Below, piece after piece: positions 13,501 to 25,500 of a stretch of DNA of 64,000 nucleotides. Every line of letters begins with the position of its first letter. Position 1 is the first letter of the stretch. The notes below the pieces were generated by a model. It searched no databases. It was not told where the DNA came from and saw only the letters and a program-made list of their open reading frames with translations. The DNA is taken from NCBI RefSeq assembly GCF_964199755.1, contig NC_133901.1:11299556-11363555 (forward strand), read 5' to 3'. A program made the position numbers and the translations under genes. Source of the stretch: Larus michahellis. Taxonomy: Eukaryota > Chordata > Aves > Charadriiformes > Laridae.

Positions 13501-16500
13501 TTCTCATTAACATGATGTGTGCCTCTCTGCAGAATTAGAAGGTACCTGCTGATTTCCTTCTTTCCTTCTGGATTCTTCCACAGGCCATGTTTGAGCTGGT
13601 TACTTCCGAAGCCTCATATTACAAGAGTCTGAATCTGCTGGTGTCTCACTTCATGGAGAACGAACGTCTGAAAAAGATCTTACACCAGTCTGAGGCCCAC
13701 ATCCTCTTCTCCAACGTCCTGGATGTCATGGCTGTTAGTGAGCGGTAAGAAAACTGCTGCTGGATTTTTGTCCAGCTGAATGACATCGCTTTAGCTAACC
13801 TCATTTGTAGAGGGATGGAGGAGCTGACTAGGGACAGTCTGTTTCCTACTGTCTTTTCAAAGACCCTGTGGATGTATTCATTGCTTTGAACCCCAAGGGC
13901 TTCTGCTGGGAACTACCTGGGACAGACAGGTCACAATTAATATGAGCGCTGGGTTTCTCATCTAGCTTCCTGTTGGACCTCGAGCAGCGGGTGGAAGAGA
14001 ATATTGTGATCTCGGATGTGTGCGATATTGTCTACCAGCATACAGTTAATCACTTCTCTGTGTACATCACCTACGTCTCCAACCAGACCTACCAGGAGAG
14101 AGCTTACAAGCAGCTTCTGTGAGTTCCAGTGCTCGATGCTAAATTATTTTGCAAAACTGTATAGGCCACAGATTTAGCTGTAATTTTGATATTTATGAGA
14201 AAGGGCTGGATAGCACAGAAACAGGATTTCCCACTTCACTGATTTTTCACTGCACCTCTAAAAAGAAAACACAATTAAAAGGCTTTATAGTAAGGGTGCT
14301 GTGATATAGTATGCAAGTGACATACCAAGTAAAGTCAGACTCAGCAGTTCCCAACTGTAGGAAATATTTATGGTGCGCAAGGGGGGACATTTGTGAAGTG
14401 TATGTGTTTTTAAACTGCAAGTAGTGACAAGAGATTGAAAGGCCAAGAATCTAATACAGTTCTTTGATGACAAGAACAGCCACTGACTTACCTGACTTCT
14501 CAGCAAGGCATTTGACCCACCCAAAGTTGAGAATTATTTTTTTTTTCAGAACAACAAAATTTTCTTAAAAAAACCCCGCCATTTTCTTCACATTCTGGTG
14601 TTACACATGCAGATGTTACCTAGGCCTCAGGATATAATCCAGATATTTTTGCAGTATTTTTCAAGTTTAGCAAATCTTTTGGCCTCGTAGGAATACTCTT
14701 ATGCCATCTCAAAACAAAGAGTGCCCTACAAGCTTGTCTTTGAGCAGGAGAATTAATTTTTCTTTAGATACAGCGTCCTGGATTCTTTCGGGACAGCCCA
14801 TTGCACATGCAGCACTGTATTTCTTCCCCATAGCAGCAGCTGGTTCAGGGGAGTGTAACAAGCCCTAATCCTTTCTTTTCTCTGCTCTCCAGCTTTTGAG
14901 GCAAAAACCCCCATTTTAAGGGGTTGAGCTAGGCCAACTGTTTTCTCCAAAAGGAGGGTACTGCAGGGTTTCCTTCAGTCAGAGGTGATCAGTATAAATG
15001 CAGAGTATAAACAGTTTGCCTCGAGCTGTTAGCTAAACACTCGGAAGCAAAGCAGCAATAGGCTCAATTATTTGAGCTTGAAAAGGACCTGTTGAAGATA
15101 GAGTTATTCCTAGATATTAATTTAGAGGGCAGCATTTTTTTTTTGTCTGCAGGAGAACGTAAAGCAAATTGAAAAGAATAGACTCCCTTCCACAGGCTCC
15201 TAGGTAGCAGAAGGATTTTGCAGCACTTGGCTGAGCTCGAAGCCTGAGGTGTGTCACAGTTCCCCCAGTTTGGCTGTTCCCCAGACACACGCAGGTCCAT
15301 TCTACTGTGGCCCTGGTGAGTCACACCATCGCACAAGTACCTGCTGCAGCAGGGAGAAGCACTTACGATGGCTTCTCTTGGATTGTTGTGAGTCCCACGC
15401 GGTAAAGGCAGGTTTTGCATAGTTAGCAATGCCTTCTCAGCCATGCTGTTTCTGCTAGCCAGGACTCCAGCAGTGTAAGTCTTCCTCAGGGCCCTGCAGT
15501 TGCCAAGAGGTATTGTCTTTGACATAGGCAGCTGGGGCTCGTGAGGCTGCTCTGTGCAGCTGTGTCCATGGCTCAGCAATGCCCTTGCCTGCTGCAAACA
15601 CCATCAGGGAAGGCCCGGGCATGGCCCATGCCCTTCTCAGGCCATATAATGATTTCCATCCTCCGGCTAAGCAGGCAGGAGTAGCCAAGCTTGAGCTGTT
15701 TTGTGGCTTGTCTTGTTCTTACGACTGTGTGAATTTCACCTTGTCACAGAGTTCCAACTGTGTAAAAATATATAATTATGCCTCTGACTCATCTACTTGG
15801 ACACACACCCCATTCACGCACACCTACGCACACAGCGTATGCTGCTGAGCTAGATGTGCTAACACATGTGAACACTACCATGGCTTGTACATTAAAAGTC
15901 TATTTTTTTCCCTCCCCCAACACTATAAATAGTTCTAGATTCAAACTAAAATACACCTAGAAGCATTCAGCCCCCTCCTCCCCTCTTTTCTCTTATTGGG
16001 GGAAGCCAGGAAGATGCTGTTTGTGGGACCAAGCTGCTTTTGGGTCACCAGCCACATACCAGAGTCACAGGTAGGGTAGCACTCAAAGACCTCACCTTCT
16101 CTCTCTCCTCTCAGCCAAGACAAGCCAGCTTTCCGGGAACTGATCTCTCAGCTGGAGCTGGATCCCAAGTGCAAAGGCCTGTCCTTTTCTTCATTCCTGA
16201 TTCTGCCATTTCAAAGGATCACTCGGCTCAAGCTGCTGGTGCAGGTAGAGTTTTGCTCTTTTAGCTCCCAAAGGTCTTCTGGATCATTCCTGGAATTTTC
16301 CTTTCCAGGAGTTGTGAATGAGGCTTAGATACAGCCATGATCAAGACTTGAGGTGGATGCAGTGCTTCCACAGAATCAGACGTTCTCAACAGCTATAGAA
16401 AAAAAGATTTCAGTCACTCAGAAACCATCTCCAAATTAGCGCTGAATTTGCCAGATAGCTTTTTCTTAGCAAAAGAGTTGAGGAGGAACTTTGTCAAGCT

Positions 16501-19500
16501 GCTAGATGGGGTAGCAACAGTCCATCAACCCAGCTGCCTGACGGTTGGGATGCTGACATACAGATGAACAGTGCAGAACGTGGAAATGCTCCATGTGTAA
16601 ATACATCATGGTGACTTGGACCAGACTCTGTCAGCCGTCTTCCCCCTGTGCTTTGCCAGCTTGTCTAAACACTGCGCTGGAGAACATGCTTCTAGGGATG
16701 AGGAAGCAGTTTCTTCCCAAACGGTCTTATCCCACTGGGATTACCAATAGCACTGCCTGTGAGTGCCAGCTCTAACTATTTTTATTTATTCATTTATATT
16801 TATGAAATAGGAGTCTGCCTGCTATATTTCTTTTAGACATAAGGTCGGATAGGAGCAGGTTTTAATGAAAAAGAGAAGCTAAGAGGTGGGAGTCGCTCTA
16901 CTCTGTCACCTATCCTGTAATTAGGCTGATGGCTAGAAATAACTTGGAGGCTAGCAAAGACTTTGCTATCAGATTGGGATCAGAATTAACACAGTCTTTC
17001 CTCCCATTGCAGAATATTTTGAAGAAAGTGGAAGAGAAGTCTGACAGGGAAACCACTGCCTTGGATGCACATAAAGAGCTGGAAACAGTAAGTTTGAATG
17101 AGCTAACCGAAGGCCATTAAGATTAAACCATCATGCTCAGTTCCCCCCTCCAGAAAAAAACTACAAACTGTATTGATTCCTGGAGCTGTCTCTTTGAGTC
17201 CTGTCAATGTGTTTCAAGAGTAATTTTCTTTTCTTAAAGTCTTCCTTGCTCTCAAAGATGGACTAATCTAGCAGCACTTAGGTGCCAGTTATGAGGAATC
17301 CCTTGCTAACAACAGATGTGTATGTTTCCACTGTAGGAAAGGGCAGAGAGAGTGTTTTCCCTTGGGGTCTTCATGAATACGAACTGGTTTTGCAGATACC
17401 TGAAGGTGATGGGTCCCACTGAGACGTGTAATTAGCTGCAACAGGCAGTAGAGTACAAGTGTGTCAGGTTTCCTCCAATACAGCACGCTGCTTCTTCTGA
17501 CCTAGAATAACAATTTCTTAATGAAGTACTCAAGCCTGCTTTTAGCCCTCTTCCCTGAAGCTGGTAGGTAGGTGTGGTGCTCAGCTGTGCTAGTTACTGC
17601 TGCGTACAAAACACCAGGAAGGCATTGGGATGTTTTCCATCTGTGCTGTTCCTGACACAGACAGAACCCTTCTCCAGCAGGAGCATGGAATATCTCCTGA
17701 ATATAAGCATTTGAAGTTGAAAACTAGAACATCAGCTTGAGGATACAGTTGCAGCTTCTGACTGAAATACCAGAACAAAATAGGCTCTTGGATTGGCCCT
17801 GAACTAGTCTAGGAGGTGTACGCTTTGGATCGCTAGGGATAAAGACAGAGACCTTAGCAATGAAGAATGTCCTGCATTAGTTAGTATTTGCAGAATCCCT
17901 CATGATGTGTCTGGTAGCCAGTTGTTTTTCCATTGATCAAAAGCCTGAGGAAAGCTGCTCCTGTAGTACGCAGCTGACTACAACTGCTGATGGAAAAATG
18001 CTCTTTTTATATTCAGCTGTCAGTGACTTGTGATCAATTTCATAACTCCCTTTGCATGCTTACTTATCTGAAAATGTTTAAGTTTACGTGCCTGTGGCCA
18101 GCTAGGTGCAGGCATCACGACAGAGACCACCTAGTGCTCATTTTCTGTATAGGTATCCTATTTGATAAGTAGGAGCTGATCAAGGTTTCAGTTGCTGATA
18201 TTCTGGTGAATTTTGAGGAGCAAAAACAGAGCACAAAGCAGAGCTTGTTCTCCAACATAATTTTTCTGCCTAGCCAGTTCTCCAGGGAGTTGCTCCTTAT
18301 GAAACAGGCAATGGCATCTAGGTTAAGGTCCCTGTAATAGAGTAGTGCCTACATGTTGGTTGTGGCTTTTCAGTTAAAAGTTTGCACTCGGAACACAGCT
18401 GGGCTCTGTATGATGGAAGTCTCTTTCCCTGGGACGTTTCATAGCCTTGGCATCTGATGCTGCTGGGCAGAACCACAGCTTTTGCATCTTTGAAATGAGG
18501 ATCTTTGGCTCCGTTCTCTTCTTGAAGATGGTACTGTGTGTGTACCTCGTTTCAAGTGTTGAGGACAAGAAAGATGAGATACGTGGTGTGTCAGGACCTG
18601 GCAAATGAGCTGCTCCCTTTGCTGTGCAACCAGGAGTGTTGCTTAACACTGTCTGGTTCAGTAACAATGCAGCCATAACGCCTTCTGGGTGCTGGGGGCG
18701 GGGGGGGGGTGTCGTTGAGGTTTTTCTCTTTTTTTTTTTTTTCTTTTCTTTTTCATGCAAATACAGTGCTGATAGAAGAGCTTGGCTCGGTCAATTCCTG
18801 TTACAGCAGGGCACTTACCCTGTCGGTCAGGCCTTTCTGTGCTGTCTGTCATCGCTTACCTGCTTAAGGCCAGTGGAGGCAAATCTTTCTACTCTTTTTT
18901 TCCCAGGTGGTGAAGGCATGTAATGAAGGTGTCAGGAAGATGAGCCGAACAGAGCAGATGATCAGCATCCAGAAGAAGTTGGAATTCAAGATCAAGGTAT
19001 AAGCATAGGCTGGTAACCCTTTGCAGACAGCGAACCAACAGCACCCAGGGGTTGTGCACACATACGTGGCAGCCATAACCTCGTTGCAGTTCCTTTAGTG
19101 AGTGTTCAGTGGTGGCCTGGCCCACCCTGTCCCCCTCCAAAGCCTTTGAAGGGGATGCTGCTGCAGGCACCGTATCCGTTCATGTGATCTGCGTGCAAAT
19201 GCGCTGCAGAGGCTGGGGACAGCACTGAGGCCAGTGTGTTGTGCGTGTACACAGATGTGACACGCTGGCATCAAACCGCCTGCACGCAGTGGGTGGCTCC
19301 CGCTCCAGCACTCAGTTCTGGCCCTTCCCTCTTGCCTCTTCGAAATACAGGTCAGCTTTCAGCTATTATTTTACATTACAAATGACATGAAAGGAAAATG
19401 AAATCTACAAAGCAAAACGCTTCCAAGCTGGAAAATACCATAAATGAAGACTGTCCCAGTCCCACCATTTTGATTCATTCCTGGGTTTATGCATTACGTA

Positions 19501-22500
19501 CAGTCTCTAATTACCTGCTGATGACCTATTTTGGCTCCACTCAGGGAATGACTGAGTCAATATTTAGGGGTGTCTGACCAGATCTCATTTAATATATGCC
19601 ATGAAACTCCAGTGCTAAGTATAACATTGCCATTTCTTTTCTTGAGTGCTATGGAGACGCTTCTCAGGTCTGTCTGCTTCGCGAATTTTAAGGAGGATAT
19701 TTAGCTTCCCAGCAACATTTTATGTACCTGGACAATGAAAGCAAAAAAATTCAGAGGCAATTTGTTCGGAAAGCCACAATGGGCACCTGAGAATTTGATT
19801 TTCCAGAGCACTTTATCAGCGTGTCAGAGCTAGACCACAGTCCACAGGACAGGGTAGATCAGGGCAGCCACCAGCCTGCCTTCATCTCTTGTAAAGCTGA
19901 GGCTGTACGGACAGGCAGGAGCTGCTTCACCCCGCAGCAGCTCTGCCATGGGCACTGGTGCAGATGGGGCTCTTCTGGGGAAAACGGTGCAAGAGTGTGG
20001 AAAGAAAGACTGTGCCACCCTGCATGTGACAGACACGGGGAGGGAGTGAAGGTGGAAAGAGTAGCAGTTATGCTGATGTTTTCTGATATTTCAGTCATTT
20101 GACTGGAAGCATAGTGTTCTTCTAATATAAGATGTGCTTTATTCTGGACTTCTTGTTTTTAACACAGTGTGTGGTAAAACTCTAGCAGAAGTTGTGGCTG
20201 TTGTGGCTATAGGGGCAGTATCTCCTCCTGGCTGGGATAGACCCAACCAGTAAGAACCTGTTTAACCTGGGTTTTTTTGTAGCCAAAAGGCCAAATATGC
20301 GTTTTTTTGAAAGTCAGTCTGTCTGGCCAGAAAGGCTCAGCCCAGGTGACGAGACATGGGATTCCCCCAGAGACATATCAGGTTGTGCGGGGCGTAGCCT
20401 GGTATTTAAATCCAGCACTTGGCACTCCAGCATTGCCGTCCTTGAGCGTTTCTTCGTTCTTGGGCCCCTGCTGTGTCCCTGTCTGAGCTCTGTCACACTC
20501 TGTGCCCGGCTGTGGTGTGGATGGCAGAGCACGCTGCCCTCTCTGTCCAGCTCTGCTCCATCCTCTACAGTGCAAGTTGTGATGGGAGCACACTACGCTT
20601 CCTTCTGCATCTCCTGTTGCTTTTGGCATCCTGGCCACACAAGCCCATGGGTTTTTGCTGCTCTCCTGATCTTTGCCGTCTTTTCCTCACTTCTAGTCTG
20701 TGCCCATCATCTCTCACTCCCGCTGGCTGCTGAAGCAGGGGGAGTTGCAGCAAATGAATGGTCCAAAAACATCGCGAACGCTTCGCACCAAGAAACTCTT
20801 CAGAGAAATCTACTTGTTCCTTTTCAATGATCTGCTGGTAATTTGCCGGCAAATTCCTGGGTGAGTACAAAATTGGGGTAGTACGCGGGGCACTTCATTA
20901 GTCCTATTTGCCCCTGGGTTTATCCAAGCTGTGATGCTGTGTCCCCGTCCTGTCCCCCAGGCATCCTGGCCTGACCTGTACACCCTCCTCCAGCCGTCAC
21001 CTTGCCTTTGAGCGCAGTTGACTCTTCATGGGTGGCACGCCTCTCTCCAGCTGAAAATTTATGGCAAACGGGACTTGAACAGATTCCAGGCCAGGTCTCC
21101 CAGAGGGTAAATGAGCATGTATCCACCAGTTTCTGCAGAGTGGCAGTGAGCTGCATCCACTGGTGGGCTGACCCAGGAGGCCTGTCTTTCTGTCAAGAAG
21201 TGATTTTTGACTCATCCCTTTCTGAAGAACAGCTCAGACTTAGTCAGTGAAACTTCTAAGAAAGCAGGCTAGAAAATTTGAGCAGCAGGAGTATAAATTT
21301 AGGCCTGAGGGTAGCGATTATATTTGACATGGTGTAACCTGCCTCAGGAGGGGAGAATGTCATCGTGCTTAGGCCTATGTCTTGTGCAGCTACACACTAG
21401 TGAAATACAGCAGCACAAACAGTCGGGTCCCAGAGAACAGCGCGTTCTTTGTAGCATTAACTGGACTCACCGGTAGAGAGCATCTCGCTAGTCCAACGTT
21501 TCTAATAAACACGTCGCCGCAGTGTCTGTACGCCTGGAAATATTTTGCTTCTGCGGCAGCCCGTATCCAGAAAACACAGAGGCATTTTACAAATAGGACT
21601 GAATTAAGCCTCACAGTCCCCTTTGAGGGAGCACTGTCTGTGCTTTGTACGTGGGGAGCTCAGAGCAAGAAACTTGTTCTAAGCTACGCGGGATGCCTAA
21701 GGCAGAGCAAGGAGAGGGTCTCTTGCTTTGCGGTGGGTTTTCATAGCCACCAGCTCATCCCTTCCCACAAGAGGGCATCTTTTATCCTCCTGCCATGCGG
21801 GATGTTCCTGGTCCATGCCCCCAGTACAGTTCTGGGTGGCTGAAGCCAAAGTCTCCTGGGATAACTGCAGTTTTTTCTAATCTTCTAACCTCTCCCAGGG
21901 ACAAGTACCAAGTGTTCGACTCGGCTCCCCGGGGGCTTCTTCGGGTAGAGGAGTTAGAAGACCAGGGGCAGAGTTTGGCCAACGTCTTCATCTTGAGGCT
22001 GCTGGAGAATGCGGATGACCGGGAGGCCAGCTACATGCTGAAGGCGTCGTCCCAGTGAGTACAACAGTCTCCCTGCCGGCGCTCAGCACTGCTCTCCCTA
22101 CACCCGTGCAGGGGCAGCACCCTGCCTGCCTGGGGGCCAGCTCTCCGAGCTTACCAGGGCCAGGCAGAGGTCCCACTGCTGCCCTATGAGCCTCTCTGCC
22201 CAGCATCGCTCTCCCGAGGTTGCCTTTGGTCTCTCCTGCTGAAAGGCACTAGTGAAACTAGGCAGGTTTCTCTCCTGTATGGTGTGCGTGTAGCATTGGG
22301 GGTGGAAGACGGACGGGTACTTTGCATTCTGGGACAGAGAGGTCAGAAATCAGCCCCGGCGCGGGAGTCTAAGCAATTTACAGCCTGCAGCGTATGCAGA
22401 AAGTAGAAGCAAGTAGGATGTGTGCTGTGCAGACTCCAGCGGCTCAGCTGGCTCACTCGCAAAGATCAGGACCACGCGTGACCAGCCCCATGAAGCAAAG

Positions 22501-25500
22501 TGGCTCCTACTTCTAGGCAGAGGTGGAGAAGAGGCCTCTTCCTCAGCACCTTCCACAGCCGGTGCTCATCTTGCACAGCCCTTCTGCTGCTCGGGGGCTC
22601 CTTGTCTCCCTGGATACGGGCTTTTTTGGCTCACTGATTTTTCACTTCAGGCTCCAACAAGCTCAGACTGGGCAAATGATTCAGCTGCGCTAACACAAAC
22701 CTGATTCTTTTGGAGCTCAGGGCACGGCTTTCTCATTGACCCGAGCCTTACCAGGTCCACGTTTTCTACGCGCAGCGTCTGTGCTATTGTAGGTGTACGT
22801 GCACCACCAGATAAACAGCTGCTAGAGCTGATGCGCAGCCCCAGCTTGATGTCACTTTGCTGTCAGTAGGCCAGTGTTTGACATTCCGTATCCCTTAACG
22901 AACTACAGCCCCGGCTGGGACCACAGCCTGCTGCAGCTCCGGGGGCTGCCCCCTGACCCCCCTAGTGCACTGTAGCACCGGCACCAGGAAGACGAGCCCC
23001 CCTGCACAGCGAGCAACTGCTCCTTCTCCCCAGACGTGTGACTGCAGTTTTGCTGTACTGAAAATAGAGATGTCAGTCACGTTATGCAGGGCAAGCGCAC
23101 GGTTGACGTCTGTGAGACCGAGCGGTGCAGAGAACAATAAACCAGGCCAGGGTTTGCCTCAGCTCGGGGGAGGCAGTTACAGTTCTGTGCTGCTGCATCC
23201 TGTCCCACCTCTGGATGGCCAGAGCGAGCGTGTGATCCCGCACACGGCTTGCCAACAGATCTTGTGCACTGAGATGTGACGGAGGCTGAAGGCTGCTCTT
23301 CTACAGCTGCAGGGATGATTGGGGCAGTACCGGGCACAAACTGGAAAACTGAAGAATTACAAGAGATAAGTGGGTGCCAAACTGGTGCATCTGTTCCGCA
23401 GCTCTTGCAGCATTTCCCGGCTCTGAGCCCATACAGCGACGATGACCTGCTTGGTGGCAGCTTGTGGCTGATGCGCTGGGTGGGCTCCGCAAGGAGCTGA
23501 CAGTACGCTGGGACACAGCTGGTTGCAGGGGCAGGACTGGAGCACAGGTCGGCCCCTCGCAGGCTGAGAGGAGCTGGGGGCTGCGGGTAGGATCCAGAGA
23601 GCCCTGCGAGGAGCTGTGTGCAAGGGCCGCCTGCAGATAGGGCCACAAGCATGGTACAACCCTCGGTGTGATCTCTGTGTGCCATCCCCTCGGTGCACAG
23701 GGCCCTCATCCTGCACATCCTCATGGCGTGAGGGGCTGCGCTCCACCTGCAGCTGTTTTCACTGCCCCTTGGCATCACGCTGCAGCCTGAAGCACAAGGT
23801 ATTCCCAGCCCTGCCGATCAGCCTGACAGCACTCGTCCTTCACGTCTCCCTTTTAGGCCCCTCTCCTCCCAGAAGACATTCTGGTGGCTTCAGATGTGTG
23901 TCAAGTTCAGCTTTAAAACTACGGTCGGAGAAGGTAGAAAGTTCTGTCTCCCTGGGGGCTGGCAGCACAGCTGCTCCTCCAGGCAGGAGCCAGAGCCTCT
24001 GAAGATGAACTGCCCCGTTTCCAAGTGGGGCTGAGGGAAGCCTCGAGGGAGCGCCAGGCCTGGGGCTTCTCCAGCGCCTCTGAAATCTTCACCCTCCCGC
24101 TGCAGGTTTTGCATAACAGCGTGCTGAATCTGGCAACGTGTTCACACGAGCCTGTCATCTTATCCACTGCCAAGCGAGCGGTACCCTTGGTATGCCACAG
24201 TGTTCATCTGCAAGTGAATTAATCAGCTCTGCCCTTTAAACATTCCCGCACAGCAGCTGCGGGAATAAATGGTTCCTCTAACTGCTTTTCTCCAGGAAGA
24301 ACTGCTCCTATTGACCCAGCTCAGCCAGGAGCTGCCTTTGCGGGTCTGAGCTCGGGGGAAGCCAGGCCCCCGCCCTGCTCCAGGTTCTCTGAAGCTGTGC
24401 TGCTGCCCAAAGGGGCATCCTGCTGCCTGGAGGGACAGCCAGCATGGGGGCCCTGCAGCCAGCCAGGCCTGTGCGGCAGGGCCCAGGGTGCTGTGACACG
24501 TGTGACATCCAACCGGTGTGTGCAAGAGGGGGGCTCAGCATCACCAGTGAGTCCAGGACCCCGTGGGGGGGGCAGGCAGGAAAGGGCTGCGAGAGGAGGA
24601 ATTAGGAGCCCAGGGCAGGAGAGCTGGGGTCCCTGTGGCTGTCGCATACTCATAGCCTCGGTTTGTCCCCCCTATCCAGGAGTGAAATGAAGCGCTGGAT
24701 GATTTCGCTGGCCCCAAACCGAAGAACCAAGTTTGTTTCGTTTACATCCAGACTTGTTGGTAAGAGACACAGCATGGGAGCTCTTCACCTCTACCCCAGG
24801 GCACCTTCTTCCACTCTGATCTCAGTCCAGCGCCAGGCCTGGGGCCTCGGCAACACCCTCTCCCTGCGCTCCCCTTGTTTCCACCATCGATCCCCACTTG
24901 TCTCTGGGCCCAGCCCTCACTTTGCTCCCCTCCAACCTGGGCTGGGCTGCACCAGCACTCCTCCTCCCGCCCGAGCTGCTCACGGGGCACTGCGGCGGTG
25001 ACGTGCTCCCAGCTCCCTTCCCCCGAGAGATACTCCCCCAGTCCCTGTGGCTGGGGCACCCCTTGGCCTCTGTGGGGTTTCTTACCAGATCAGAGCTCGT
25101 GGTCCTGTACTCGCCCGAGCCATGCTGTCCCACAGCAGGCTCTGTCCCAGACCATGCCTCACTCTCACCCTCTTTCCCGGCAGACTGTCCGCAGATCCAG
25201 TGTGTCCACCCATACGTGGCCCAGCAGCCAGATGAGCTGTCCTTAGAGCTGGCTGACGTCCTCAACATCCTGGACAAGACAGACGACGGTACAGGGGATG
25301 GGTTGGGGCTGGGCCGGGAGTGGAGAACACAGGGTGGAGAACACTGTAGGCAGGTGGCTGTCAGGCAGACTGGAGGGGTCCTCCTGCCAGGGAGAGTCCC
25401 TGGCACTGGCATCACAGCTGAGAACGCTACTGTCTGCTCCTAAAACAGCAAGTCCAGGCTGCCCTGAGCTGTGGCAATGCTGGCATAGCCACCCTGGCAC

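Noticed and set aside
23077-23778. 233-codon open frame on the - strand inside NGEF intron 10
   Set aside because: High-GC sequence gives long stop-poor frames on several strands here. The product is Ser/Pro/Cys-rich with no recognisable domain or supporting splice signals.
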